In this document: in pieces, positions 16,165-24,075 of the stretch
Layout of the letters: every line of letters starts with the position of its first letter
How positions within the stretch are numbered: position 1 is the stretch's first letter
DNA from: Sphingomonas sanxanigenens DSM 19645 = NX02
Lineage (GTDB): Bacteria; Pseudomonadota; Alphaproteobacteria; Sphingomonadales; Sphingomonadaceae
NCBI RefSeq assembly: GCF_000512205.2
Contig: NZ_CP011450.1
Location: 124,001-188,000, forward strand
Reading direction: 5' to 3'
DNA: 64,000 nucleotides
Notes under the pieces: generated by a model
Seen by the model: the letters and a program-made list of their open reading frames with translations, nothing else
Database searches by the model: none
Told to the model about the DNA's origin: nothing
Program-made: the position numbers and the translations under genes

Positions 16165-17625
16165 ATGCACAAGAGAAAGAAACGGCACCATTCCCGCAAC
16201 CAGTCCGGCGTGACCGTCCTCGAGCGCGAAGCAAGGATCGATCTGGCTAAGCGCCCGGCCGATGGTCTCGGCGTCGCCTTTCTCGGCGCATCGGGAACGG
16301 TCACAGGGTCGCGTTATCTGGTGGACGATGGTGAAACTCAGATCGTTGTCGATTCCGGCCTGTTTCAAGGACCCAGGGATCTGCGCCGCCTTAATTGGGC
16401 GCCAATTCCACCCGAAGTCGCCGATGTCGGCCAAGTCCTGCTGACCCACGCTCATCTCGATCACTCGGGCGCGCTACCGCGCATGGCGCGCCTGGGCTGG
16501 GACGGTACCGTCCTTGCCACCCGGGCGACCGCGGCCCTGTGCGAGCTCCTTCTTCCCGACAGCGGTCATCTGCAGGAAAAGGATGCGGAGTTCGCCAACC
16601 GGCACGGCTTCTCCAGGCACCAGCCGGCGCTGCCGCTCTACACCCAGGCTGACGCGCGTCTGGCATTGCAGCTCTTCCGGCCGATCGAGTTCGGAGCGTG
16701 GCATGCAGTCACGGACGGCATCAGGGTGCGCTATCATCGCGCCGGCCACATCCTCGGCGCGGCGTCGATCGAGATCGACTGGAAGGGGCGGACAATCCTC
16801 TTCTCAGGCGACATCGGCCGTTACGGCGATTCGGTGATGAAAGATCCCGAGCCGCCCGCGCGCGCCGACTATGTCCTGGTGGAATCGACCTATGGCGATC
16901 GGCGCCACGAGCAGGTCGATCCGACAAAGACGCTTGGAGATCATGTCGAACGATGCGTCGAGAGAGGAGGGACGGTGGTGATCCCGGCCTTCGCCGTGGG
17001 ACGGGTCCAGTCGCTTCTCTATCATTTCTCGCGTCTGCGCGCGCAGGGACGCCTCCGCGACATCCCGATCTTCCTCGACAGCCCGATGGCGATCAACGCG
17101 AGCGGGCTGATGTGCGATTTCATGGACGAGCATCGCCTGGCCCGCGCCGAGTGCGAAGCGGCGTGCAGCGTCGCGCACTATGTGCGCGAAGTGGAGGAAT
17201 CCAAGGAACTCACCGCCAACCCCGCCCCAAAGGTCATCATCTCGGCCAGCGGAATGGCAACGGGCGGCCGCGTGCTCCACCATCTCAAGCGCTTCGCGCC
17301 GGATGGGAAGAACCTCATCCTCTTCTCGGGCTTCCGGGCGGCGGGCCCCCGCGGCGCCGCCATGATCGGCGGCGCCCGGACGATCAAGATCCACGGCGAG
17401 TATATCCCGGTCGAAGCCGAGGTCGCCAACCTGACGATGCTCTCGGCGCATGCCGACAGCGACGAGCTCATGCGCTGGCTCGGCTCGCTGCACGAGGCCC
17501 CGCGCCACGTCTATGTCACCCATGGCGAGCCGACCGGCGCCCACGTCCTGGCGAAGCGTGTCTCGGAGGAACTGGGCTGGGCATGCAGCGTACCGGCGCT
17601 GGGTAGCTGGGGCATGCTCGCGTGA
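16165..17625 (+). CDS. Beta-CASP metallo-hydrolase (RNA-processing type)
   Basis: A 486-residue metallo-beta-lactamase-fold protein from the ATG at 16165. It shows FLGASGTVTGSRYL, the HAHLDHSG metal site, HILGAASIEI, SGDIGRYG, the beta-CASP insert, IISASGMATGGRVLHHL and the C-terminal RMMBL part TMLSAHADSDELM. These proteins are endo/exoribonucleases related to CPSF73. It heads a three-gene operon whose next start overlaps its stop (GTGA), pointing to RNA turnover feeding nucleoside salvage. Confidence 0.8.
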   Translation: MHKRKKRHHSRNQSGVTVLEREARIDLAKRPADGLGVAFLGASGTVTGSRYLVDDGETQIVVDSGLFQGPRDLRRLNWAPIPPEVADVGQVLLTHAHLDHSGALPRMARLGWDGTVLATRATAALCELLLPDSGHLQEKDAEFANRHGFSRHQPALPLYTQADARLALQLFRPIEFGAWHAVTDGIRVRYHRAGHILGAASIEIDWKGRTILFSGDIGRYGDSVMKDPEPPARADYVLVESTYGDRRHEQVDPTKTLGDHVERCVERGGTVVIPAFAVGRVQSLLYHFSRLRAQGRLRDIPIFLDSPMAINASGLMCDFMDEHRLARAECEAACSVAHYVREVEESKELTANPAPKVIISASGMATGGRVLHHLKRFAPDGKNLILFSGFRAAGPRGAAMIGGARTIKIHGEYIPVEAEVANLTMLSAHADSDELMRWLGSLHEAPRHVYVTHGEPTGAHVLAKRVSEELGWACSVPALGSWGMLA

Positions 17626-19160
17626 AGCCCGGGATCATCGAGAACGCCGAAGCAGAGTCTGTCGCGACGACGCTGCGGGCACGCCGCATCGGCCTGTCGG
17701 GTGCCGGTAGCGATCTGATTGCGGTCATGCGCCACGACTGTCCCGTCTGCCGCTCGGAAGGTCTTGCGTCCCGCGCGCAGGTCGCGCTGCGCGCCGGCGG
17801 GCGGGAAATCGTCGTCTCGCTGCTGCACAGTTCCGCGGAGGCTCCAGCGCCCGGCGAGATCGGCCTCTCGGAATCCGCATGGCAGCGGCTCGGCGTCAGC
17901 GAGGGCGATCCGGTCCAGATCGCGCACGCCCAGCCTCTCGCCTCGCTCGCCGAAGTGCGTCGGCGTATCTATGGCAATCGTCTCAGTGACGGGGCTTTTT
18001 CAGCGATCATCACCGACATCGCCGAGCGACGCTATAGCGATGTCCATCTCTCGGCATTCGTCACGGCCTGCTCGGCGGTCCCGCTCGATACGGACGAAAC
18101 GATCAGCCTGACCAGGGCGATGGTCGATGTCGGCGAGCGATTGCAGTGGCCCGGAACGGTCATCGTCGACAAGCATAGCGTCGGTGGATTGCCGGGCAAT
18201 CGCACCACGCCGATCATCGTCTCGATCATGGCCGCGGAGGGCCTGATCATGCCCAAGACATCGTCGCGGGCGATCACCTCGCCGGCCGGCACGGCGGACA
18301 CGATGGAGGTGCTGGCACCTGTCGACCTCGACGTTTCCGCAATCCGCAAGGTGGTCGAGCGCGAAGGCGGCTGCATCGCCTGGGGCGGCGCCGTCAATCT
18401 CAGCCCTGCCGACGACGTGATCATCGGCGTGGAGCGCGTGCTCGATATCGATGCCGTCGGGCAGATGGTCGCCTCGGTGCTGTCCAAGAAAGTCGCGGCC
18501 GGTGCGACCCATCTGGTCATCGACATCCCGGTCGGGCCGACCGCCAAGGTCCGCGGAGCCGCTGCCGCCGACACCCTCGAGCGCGCGCTGAGCTCGGTCG
18601 CCCAAGCCTTCGGGCTTCGCACGCGCGTGATGCGCGGCCCCGGCGCGGAGCCGATCGGACGGGGCATCGGTCCGGCGCTCGAGGCGCAGGATATCCTTGC
18701 CGTGCTCCAGGGGCAGCCTGGCGCCGAGGATCTCGCCCACCGGGCCTGCGAGCTGGCGGGAGGACTGCTTGAGCTCGCGGACGCGGCCCCGGCCGGCGAA
18801 GGCTATGCGCGTGCGCGGGCGTGCCTCGAAAGCGGCCGGGCCTGGGCCAAGTTCCAACGTATCTGCGAAGCGCAGGGCGGCATGCGGGCTCCACCGGTCG
18901 CCCGGTTCCAACAGGATATGATCGCTCCCTATAGCGGCCGCCTGGTGAGTATCGACAATCGCAAGCTCGCGACGGTCGCGAAGCTTGCCGGCGCGCCGAT
19001 GGCCAAGGCCGCCGGCGTCGCGCTGCAGTGTCGGCTGAACCAGATGGTGGATGCCGGGGCTCCCTTGAGCACCATTCATGCCGAGAGCCCGGGCGAGCTC
19101 GATTATGCGGCGGCCTATGCGGTGAGCGACGGGCCGATCTTCGGGATTGAAGCGCTATGA
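17622..19160 (+). CDS. Thymidine phosphorylase family protein
   Basis: A 512-residue nucleoside phosphorylase of the long (AMP/thymidine phosphorylase) type. The N-terminal 85 residues form an extra domain, followed by KHSVGGLPGNRTTPI (phosphate and substrate site), PKTSSRAITSPAGTADTMEVL and a C-terminal domain. Start is a GTG overlapping the previous stop. It would release ribose- or deoxyribose-1-phosphate from nucleosides or nucleotides, matching a PRPP synthetase next door. Confidence 0.8.
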   Translation: MKPGIIENAEAESVATTLRARRIGLSGAGSDLIAVMRHDCPVCRSEGLASRAQVALRAGGREIVVSLLHSSAEAPAPGEIGLSESAWQRLGVSEGDPVQIAHAQPLASLAEVRRRIYGNRLSDGAFSAIITDIAERRYSDVHLSAFVTACSAVPLDTDETISLTRAMVDVGERLQWPGTVIVDKHSVGGLPGNRTTPIIVSIMAAEGLIMPKTSSRAITSPAGTADTMEVLAPVDLDVSAIRKVVEREGGCIAWGGAVNLSPADDVIIGVERVLDIDAVGQMVASVLSKKVAAGATHLVIDIPVGPTAKVRGAAAADTLERALSSVAQAFGLRTRVMRGPGAEPIGRGIGPALEAQDILAVLQGQPGAEDLAHRACELAGGLLELADAAPAGEGYARARACLESGRAWAKFQRICEAQGGMRAPPVARFQQDMIAPYSGRLVSIDNRKLATVAKLAGAPMAKAAGVALQCRLNQMVDAGAPLSTIHAESPGELDYAAAYAVSDGPIFGIEAL

Positions 19161-20041
19161 ACCGTCCCGTGCTGTTCGCGCTGTCTGGCAGCGAGGCCCT
19201 GGCACAGCCGCTATCCGCCGCACTCGATGCAGAGGTCGGCACGATCGAGCATCGTCAGTTTCCCGACGGGGAAACCTATCTCAGGGTCGTAAGCGACATC
19301 AGCGACCGCGACGTCATCCTGCTGTGCAGTCTCGATCATCCGGACGCCAAGCTGTTGCCGCTGCTGTTCGCAGCCGACACCGCGCGCGATCTGGGCGCTC
19401 GCAGGATCGGGCTCGTCGCCCCCTACCTCGCTTACATGCGCCAGGACATTCGCTTCCATGCCGGCGAGGCGGTGACGTCGCGAACCTTTGCCGCGATCCT
19501 GTCCCGCCATCTCGACTGGCTGGTGACGGTCGATCCGCATCTCCACCGCTATCATGCGTTGTCGGAAATCTACCGCATCCCGACCCAGGTTGTTCATGCT
19601 GCGCGGCTTCTGGCCTCGTGGATCAAGCGCAATGTCGCTCGTCCGCTGATCATCGGTCCGGACCTGGAAAGCGAACAGTGGGTCTCGCAGGTGGCGGCCG
19701 ATGCCGATGCTCCGTTTCTCGTGTGCGAGAAAATCCGGTCCGGCGACCGTGACGTCACCATCTCGATTCCGAATGCCCCAGCGTTTCTCGATCGCCAGCC
19801 GGTGCTGGTCGACGATATCGTGTCATCCGGCCGGACCCTCGCCGAGGCGGCGCGCCAGCTGGTCGGCATGAGGTTCGCGCGACCGGATTGCGTGGTCGTG
19901 CATCCGCTTTTCGCCGGCGATGCAGCGCAAGTCCTGGGTGGGCTCGTCGAGAGGATCGTGAGCACGAACGCTGTTGCGCATACCTCTAATGATATCGACG
20001 TGATGCCGGCGATTGCGGAGGCCGTTCGTCACGGAATTTGA
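19157..20041 (+). CDS. prs: Ribose-phosphate pyrophosphokinase
   Basis: A 294-residue PRPP synthetase homologue: RQFPDGETYLRV, YLAYMRQDIRF, VDPHLHRY, GPDLESEQW and the PRPP loop VLVDDIVSSGRTLAEA. It is shorter than housekeeping Prs (about 310) and has the compact form seen in archaeal-like and accessory copies. The ATG overlaps the previous stop (ATGA). Probably a second, stress-linked copy that works with the phosphorylase upstream. Confidence 0.82.
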   Translation: MNRPVLFALSGSEALAQPLSAALDAEVGTIEHRQFPDGETYLRVVSDISDRDVILLCSLDHPDAKLLPLLFAADTARDLGARRIGLVAPYLAYMRQDIRFHAGEAVTSRTFAAILSRHLDWLVTVDPHLHRYHALSEIYRIPTQVVHAARLLASWIKRNVARPLIIGPDLESEQWVSQVAADADAPFLVCEKIRSGDRDVTISIPNAPAFLDRQPVLVDDIVSSGRTLAEAARQLVGMRFARPDCVVVHPLFAGDAAQVLGGLVERIVSTNAVAHTSNDIDVMPAIAEAVRHGI

Positions 20042-20099
20042 ACGGTGCGCTGCGCGTCAGTTCTTCAGTACTCAATGCTCAATGCACGATGAAAACGAA

Positions 20100-20119
20100 C
20101 GCCCGGCAAACGCCGGGCG
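20100..20119 (+). terminator. Hairpin terminator after the nucleotide operon
   Basis: CGCCCGGC and its complement enclose AAAC, 58 nt after the prs stop. No long T-tract follows. Confidence 0.55.
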
Positions 20120-20210
20120 CATTCCCATCCATTGACCCTACACGAGCCCGAACCAATCTTCCGGGAACTTCGCTTTCGGAGAAAGTCGCGGCAGGAAAGG
20201 AGGATATGTC

Positions 20211-20463
20211 ATGTCGCACACACGCTCTTTCCTTGATCCCTTCATCGTTGCTCGGACCCGCAGCTTGAGCCCGAAGTGAAGCCCGCCATCCTTGCATCCT
20301 GGGCGCCCGATCGCTCCGCCGTCGAGGGCCAACCGGCCCTCCGTCGCCCGCCAGCATCCCGGTGCCGGTCGACGATGTGATGGCAGCGCTGCGCTGGCTC
20401 GATCGCGCTGAGCACGGCGCAGGCAACCGGCATATATCGCCCGGTTCAGAGACCCGGCAATGA
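20211..20463 (+). pseudogene. Small gene broken by two frameshifts
   Basis: A strong Shine-Dalgarno (AAAGGAGG) precedes ATG at 20205-20213. The frame starts MSHTRSFLDPFIVARTRS and, after a shift, continues LEPEVKPAILASWAPDRSAV EGQPALRR, then after a second shift PVDDVMAALRWLDRAE, ending at the TGA at 20461. The pieces together look like one small alphaproteobacterial protein of unknown function. Its stop overlaps the next ATG. Sequencing error is the alternative to real decay. Confidence 0.5.
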
Positions 20464-20831
20464 GCCGCGGCGCGTTGCGGCGCTGGCGTCAACGGGGCAG
20501 CCGGACCGTCACGGTCTCGCTGGCCTTTGCCGACATCATGGAGATTGCGCTCGCGCTGCTGTCGCTCTCTCCGGATGAACTGGCGCGGCTCGATTGGAGC
20601 TTTGCCGATCGCAAGCGCCTGCTCGATCATCTCCTGCAGTCGGGCAAACAGGCGCAGTCAGTGGACCGGGACCAGCTCGACCAGACATTGCTGCGCCTCG
20701 CGCTTCCCGCGCGCGACGTGCGACGCCTGAAACGCTTTGCGCAGCGCGAACTGCCAAAAACGGCCACGAACGCGGCTGTGATCGAACGGCTGAGCGCCGT
20801 GCTCGAGGCAGCCGATCCGGACAGGATCTAG
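20460..20831 (+). CDS. Unknown small helical protein
   Basis: A 123-residue protein starting at the ATG that overlaps the stop of the broken gene (ATGA). The sequence is helical and charged (LSPDELARLDWSFADRKRLLDHLL), with no membrane segment. No family recognised. Coupling suggests the two genes formed one unit with the nucleotide or heat-shock genes. Confidence 0.45.
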   Translation: MSRGALRRWRQRGSRTVTVSLAFADIMEIALALLSLSPDELARLDWSFADRKRLLDHLLQSGKQAQSVDRDQLDQTLLRLALPARDVRRLKRFAQRELPKTATNAAVIERLSAVLEAADPDRI

Positions 20832-21015
20832 CGCGGCTGTTCAATGGCGCTACGCCCGCCGCATGTTCCCGGAGCGCGCGCGTGCGTGCGTCATAGGCGC
20901 GCGCGAGCTGCGCGTGAACGATGATCGCCTCTGGGATCGCCGCAGCCTCGGCCGCCGCCCATTCCTGAGCCGCGCGCCTCATGCAATAATCCAGATCGTC
21001 GTCGACACTGCTCAA
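20536..21015 (-). CDS. Small protein with TTG start, 3' end probably altered
   Basis: A minus frame opens with TTG at 21013-21015, overlapping the TGA of the gene before it (TTGA), with GGGAGG 9 nt upstream. The first 60 residues (SVDDDLDYCMRRAAQEWAAA ... HAQLARAYDARTRAL) resemble small helical sphingomonad proteins. Beyond about residue 65 the frame runs antisense through the plus gene at 20460-20831 and has no coding look, so the original end may be lost. Confidence 0.35.
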   Translation of the reverse strand: MSSVDDDLDYCMRRAAQEWAAAEAAAIPEAIIVHAQLARAYDARTRALREHAAGVAPLNSRARSCPDRLPRARRSAVRSQPRSWPFLAVRAAQSVSGVARRAREARGAAMSGRAGPGPLTAPVCPTAGDDRAGACDRQSSNRAAPVHPERATAARAQSP

Positions 21016-21269
21016 ACCCGTCCACCTCCCAGAAGGCCCGGATACGCGCCGAGCCGAAATATCAGTCCTGTCGATCGGCAATAGCGCTCGGCCGCACCAC
21101 GATCTTGAAATCGCAGTTCGACATGGGCAAGCGGATCGCGGCCGCCCGTCCACCCCGTCAACGGATCGATGAAGGGGGGACAGCGCGGCTCGAAGCGGAC
21201 CCGCCACTGGCCGCGCCGGGCCCGTCCGCCCTGATTGGTCGCGATCGGCATCGGCTCGATGATCGCCAC
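21012..21269 (-). CDS. NDUFS4-like (ETC complex I subunit) small protein
   Basis: An 85-residue product from a GTG at 21269: AIIEPMPIATNQGGRARRGQ, then WRVRFEPR, FIDPLTGWTGGRDPLAHVEL and GAAERYCRSTGLIFRL. This pattern (W-x-x-x-F-E, D-P-L-x-G-W-T, then A-x-x-Y) is that of the NDUFS4/ETC_C1 family, used by complex I and by small stand-alone homologues in sphingomonads. The start is uncertain; an upstream ATG at 21395 would place a terminator hairpin inside the gene. Confidence 0.55.
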   Translation of the reverse strand: MAIIEPMPIATNQGGRARRGQWRVRFEPRCPPFIDPLTGWTGGRDPLAHVELRFQDRGAAERYCRSTGLIFRLGAYPGLLGGGRV

Positions 21270-21347
21270 CGCATCGGGCGGGAAGGCGCCGGTGCAAACG
21301 GCACAACGCCGGCCATTATCGTTCGGCGGCGTTGACGACCGCCTGCG

Positions 21348-21373
21348 TGGCCCGGAACGGGTGTTCCGGGCCA
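21348..21373 (-). terminator. Terminator after the Hsp20 gene
   Basis: A perfect 11-bp stem, TGGCCCGGAAC and its complement, with a 4-nt loop lies just past the stop of the minus-strand Hsp20 gene at 21379. Confidence 0.6.
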
Positions 21374-21378
21374 GCTCG

Positions 21379-21900
21379 TCATGCGGCGCCGCCATTGATC
21401 GGAATGCGGCGACGATGATCGTCCGGCACCTCCGATCGGGGCAGCGCGACGGTGAGCACGCCGTTCTTGAACGTCGCGGTCGCCTTGTCGCGGTCGATTC
21501 CGCGCGGAAGGCCAATGCGGCGCTCGAAGCGGCCGTAGCTCCGCTCGGAATAGCCGCGGTCCTTGTCGTCGACCTCCGCACGCTTTTCGCCGCGGATGGT
21601 CAGCGCGCCTTCCTCGATGCTGATGTCGACATCCTTTTCCTCGAGCCCAGGGAGCTCCGCAGTCACGCGAATCTCCCTATCGGTCTCGCCAAGCTCGACA
21701 TGCGGCCACGCGGCGCCGCGGTCGAAGCCGCCGAAAGCCGGCACGCCAAAACCGCGAAACACGTCATCGAACAGCCGGTTCACGTCGCGATGAAGCGAAA
21801 AGAGCGGGTGGGTTGCAGCCTCGCGATCGCGCTCGGCGCCGATGGCTGCGGGAAGCCGGTTCTCCTGCCGGCTCCAGGGGATCAAATCACGGAACGCCAT
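21379..21900 (-). CDS. Hsp20/alpha-crystallin small heat-shock protein
   Basis: A 173-residue small chaperone. An N-terminal arm (HPLFSLHRDVNRLFDDVFRG) is followed by the alpha-crystallin domain (WPHVELGETDREIRVTAELP, GLEEKDVDI, LTIRGEKR, YGRFERRIGLP, ATFKNGVLTVALPR) and a C-terminal RRIPI anchor. AAGGAGAT precedes the ATG. Its class A/B-like length and N-arm differ from the IbpA-like copy next door, so the two may form mixed oligomers. Confidence 0.88.
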   Translation of the reverse strand: MAFRDLIPWSRQENRLPAAIGAERDREAATHPLFSLHRDVNRLFDDVFRGFGVPAFGGFDRGAAWPHVELGETDREIRVTAELPGLEEKDVDISIEEGALTIRGEKRAEVDDKDRGYSERSYGRFERRIGLPRGIDRDKATATFKNGVLTVALPRSEVPDDHRRRIPINGGAA

Positions 21901-21993
21901 GACGGCTATCTCCTTGTCTGGCTAGAGTTGGGGCATGACCCGCCGGCCACCGCCCCCACGGGGACGGTGCCGGCGAGCCGATTGTGATCGCGA

Positions 21994-22404
21994 TCAGGCC
22001 GCTTGGGCGTCCTTGGGTGCCTCGATGCGGTCATTGGCGGCACTGCCGCCGCCGCTGATCTCGATCTTGCGCGGTTTCATCGCTTCGGGAACGACCCGCT
22101 TGAGCTGGATCCGCCGCTCGAACGAACGGGTCGCGATGCCGCGATGCAGATAATCGCCCTGATCCTGGTCTTCGGCGCGCTGGCCGGTGACGGTGAGCTG
22201 ATTCTGCTGGGCAACGACCTCGATATCGTTCGGCCGGAAGCCAGCGACGGCCAGTGTGATGCGATAGCTATCCTCGCCGTCCCTCACGATGTCGAACGGC
22301 GGAAAGCCGTCATCCTCGCGCTGGCCCGCTTCGAGCATGTTAAGCAGGCGGTCGAAGCCAACGGTGGAGCGCCGATAGGGCGCAAAGTCAAACGTGCTTC
22401 TCAT
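21994..22404 (-). CDS. IbpA-like Hsp20 chaperone
   Basis: A 136-residue small heat-shock protein from the ATG at 22404 with GAGGAGG 8 nt upstream: FDFAPYRRSTVGFDRLLNML, YRITLAVAGFRPNDIEV, LTVTGQR and FERRIQLKRVV. The IbpA/B form fits YRISL-type sequence and length. Together with the other Hsp20 it forms a minus-strand pair (93 nt apart) beside the nucleotide-salvage genes, a typical stress island setting. Confidence 0.85.
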   Translation of the reverse strand: MRSTFDFAPYRRSTVGFDRLLNMLEAGQREDDGFPPFDIVRDGEDSYRITLAVAGFRPNDIEVVAQQNQLTVTGQRAEDQDQGDYLHRGIATRSFERRIQLKRVVPEAMKPRKIEISGGGSAANDRIEAPKDAQAA

Positions 22405-22528
22405 TTCCAAATCCTCCTCAGGAAGCGATCTGGGCATGAGCTGCGCCGGTGCAGGAGAGCCGGCGCCCTCTATGTCCCACCGGACCCGAACACGGCGCCC
22501 GGCGAAACCGAGTTAGAAACTCGCGACG

Positions 22529-22544
22529 CCATCTCAAGAGATGG
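22529..22544. promoter_or_regulatory. Palindrome upstream of the Hsp20 pair
   Basis: CCATCTC-AA-GAGATGG is a perfect 16-nt palindrome 125 nt upstream of the IbpA-like start. The minus strand also reads CTTGAGAT, a poor match to an alphaproteobacterial heat-shock -35 element. Possible operator; function not proven. Confidence 0.35.
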
Positions 22545-22777
22545 AAAGACACCAAATGCGCCGGTGAAAACGCCCGTCCATCGGTGCCCTTTGCGGATGC
22601 TTTTCATAAAGCCGCACGCGAGCGGAATGGCCATCCGTCCCGGACATCGGCATTATGACGCTGCTGACACAGCATAGCTATCTACCAGCTTCCTGACCTG
22701 ACAACATCGCGCGTCGGGCTTAGGAGCAAGCAGCGCGCCCATCTCCCAAGAGCACGTGCACACTCCCGGCGGCCGCG

Positions 22778-22803
22778 TCTCCCGGCGCCTTGCCGCCGGG
22801 AGA
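22778..22803. terminator. Orphan hairpin
   Basis: TCTCCCGGCG and its complement with a 6-nt loop. It has no gene immediately upstream on either strand, so it could isolate the FixJ-like gene from upstream transcription. Confidence 0.3.
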
Positions 22804-22924
22804 CCAGATGGAAACGTCCGCATCGCATTGGCAAGAGCCGTCATATCGCGACGGTGGACCGACGAAGGTTGCGATTACCCCCAGCCGTGCATCTGCGCCG
22901 CTTGATGTGCTGCGGCATTTCGGC

Positions 22925-22949
22925 CTTGACCTTGGACCATGGTCCTACC
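22925..22949 (+). promoter_or_regulatory. MerR-type operator upstream of the orphan FixJ-like gene
   Basis: CTTGACC followed by TTGGACCATGGTCC and TACC. TTGACC would be the -35 box with a 19-nt spacer to GTAAGA. It differs at one position in 25 from the site at 60471-60495 in front of the MerR gene of the redox operon. Confidence 0.6.
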
Positions 22950-23014
22950 CGTAAGAGGCCTCCCCGATTGCGGTGCCCCGCGGCACGGCGCATCCTGATC
23001 GATATCCGGGGACT

Positions 23015-23650
23015 ATGGGTAACAAGCGTGTCGTTCACATCGTCGATGACGAAGAGACAATTCGAAAAGCATTGGGATTCACGTTGCGGACCGCAGGCTT
23101 TGTCCTCGAGGTCTACGCTTCGGGGCCGGAATTTCTGTCGGCCCTGGGTGACGCCGAGAAAGGCTGCGTGATCCTCGACATGCACATGCCGGACATGGAC
23201 GGCCTTCAGGTCCAGGCGGAGCTGACAAGACGCGGCATCGGCATGCCCGTCGTGGTGCTGACCGGAAATGGAGATCCTACGCTCGCCGTCCAGGCCATGA
23301 GGGCGGGTGCAGTCGATTTTCTCGCCAAGCCGGTCGAGAAGGCCGCGCTGCTCGGCGCAATCGACCGCGCCTTCAGCCGGCTGGAGAATATAGCCGGCCG
23401 TGCCGCCGAACAGGCCGACGCTCTGTCGAAAGCCGCGAGACTGACGCAGCGCGAACGGGCTATCCTGAGAGGGATTGCGCGAGGTCATCCCAACAACCTC
23501 ATCGCAGATGAACTCGGCATCACGTCCCGCACGGTTGAGCTGGATCGGGCCAGCCTGATGATCAAACTGGGAGCCCAAAGTTTGCCCGACCTGCTACGGA
23601 TCGCCTTTGCTGTGGATGTAGGCGGTTCGGCCAGTGCCGACCGGCGTTAG
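23015..23650 (+). CDS. Orphan FixJ-family response regulator
   Basis: A 211-residue receiver plus LuxR-type helix-turn-helix protein from the ATG at 23015 (MGNKRVVHIVDDEETIRK). Asp55 in VILDMHMPDMDG is the phosphorylation site; LTGNGD and FLAKPVEKAALLGAI complete the receiver. The output domain reads LTQRERAILRGIARGHPNNLIADELG and SRTVELDRASLM; the recognition helix has Asp where the second FixJ at 35227 has His (VEVHRASLM). No kinase gene adjoins it. A MerR-type promoter upstream suggests metal-controlled expression. Confidence 0.8.
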   Translation: MGNKRVVHIVDDEETIRKALGFTLRTAGFVLEVYASGPEFLSALGDAEKGCVILDMHMPDMDGLQVQAELTRRGIGMPVVVLTGNGDPTLAVQAMRAGAVDFLAKPVEKAALLGAIDRAFSRLENIAGRAAEQADALSKAARLTQRERAILRGIARGHPNNLIADELGITSRTVELDRASLMIKLGAQSLPDLLRIAFAVDVGGSASADRR

Positions 23651-23676
23651 GCTTCACGCCCGAGCCATGCCGTATA

Positions 23677-24075
23677 CTATGCGGATCGGGCCAACGCCAG
23701 TTCAGCAATGATCGGACAATCCGGCCGCTCGTCGCCGTGACACCGCTCGGCGAGATCGACCAGCGTGTCGCGCAGCGCCGTCAGTGCCGCGGCCTTGCGC
23801 TCAAATTCCTCGGCGCGGGCAAGGGCAAGCCGCTTCACCTCCGCGCTCGCGCGACCCATATCCGCCCAAAGGCCGAGCAAGGTGCGGATCTCCTCGATCG
23901 GGAAACCCAGATCTCGCGCATTGGCGATGAACCGAAGGCGATGGAGGTCACTCTCGCCATAGTCGCGATAGCCTGCACCCCGGCGCGGCGGCGCCGGGAT
24001 GAGGCCAATCTTCTCATAATGGCGGATCATCCGCTCCGAGACCCCGCTTTGCTTCGACGCCTCCCCGATGTTCAC
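23677..24075 (-). CDS. CueR/HmrR-like MerR regulator
   Basis: A 132-residue MerR activator: [25 protein letters not shown] start, a dimerisation helix, and the Cu(I) loop [11 protein letters not shown] with two cysteines as in CueR/HmrR. Start is a GTG that overlaps the stop of the ATPase gene (GTGA), so it is made from the ATPase transcript. It probably acts on the 19-nt-spacer promoter at 26455-26485. Confidence 0.82.
   Translation of the reverse strand: MNIGEASKQSGVSERMIRHYEKIGLIPAPPRRGAGYRDYGESDLHRLRFIANARDLGFPIEEIRTLLGLWADMGRASAEVKRLALARAEEFERKAAALTALRDTLVDLAERCHGDERPDCPIIAELALARSA

Larger units (their letters stand above)
22405..23014. other. Intergenic region with palindromes and a MerR-type site
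   Basis: 610 nt without a gene. It holds a perfect palindrome CCATCTC-AA-GAGATGG (22529-22544), a 10-bp stem hairpin TCTCCCGGCG (22778-22803) and a MerR-type operator (22925-22949). Nothing else is evident. Confidence 0.5.

Noticed and set aside
22529-22544. Heat-shock sigma-32 promoter before the Hsp20 pair
   Set aside because: CTTGAGAT on the minus strand resembles a -35 element, but no convincing -10 (CCATNT-like) follows at the right distance; kept only as a palindrome.
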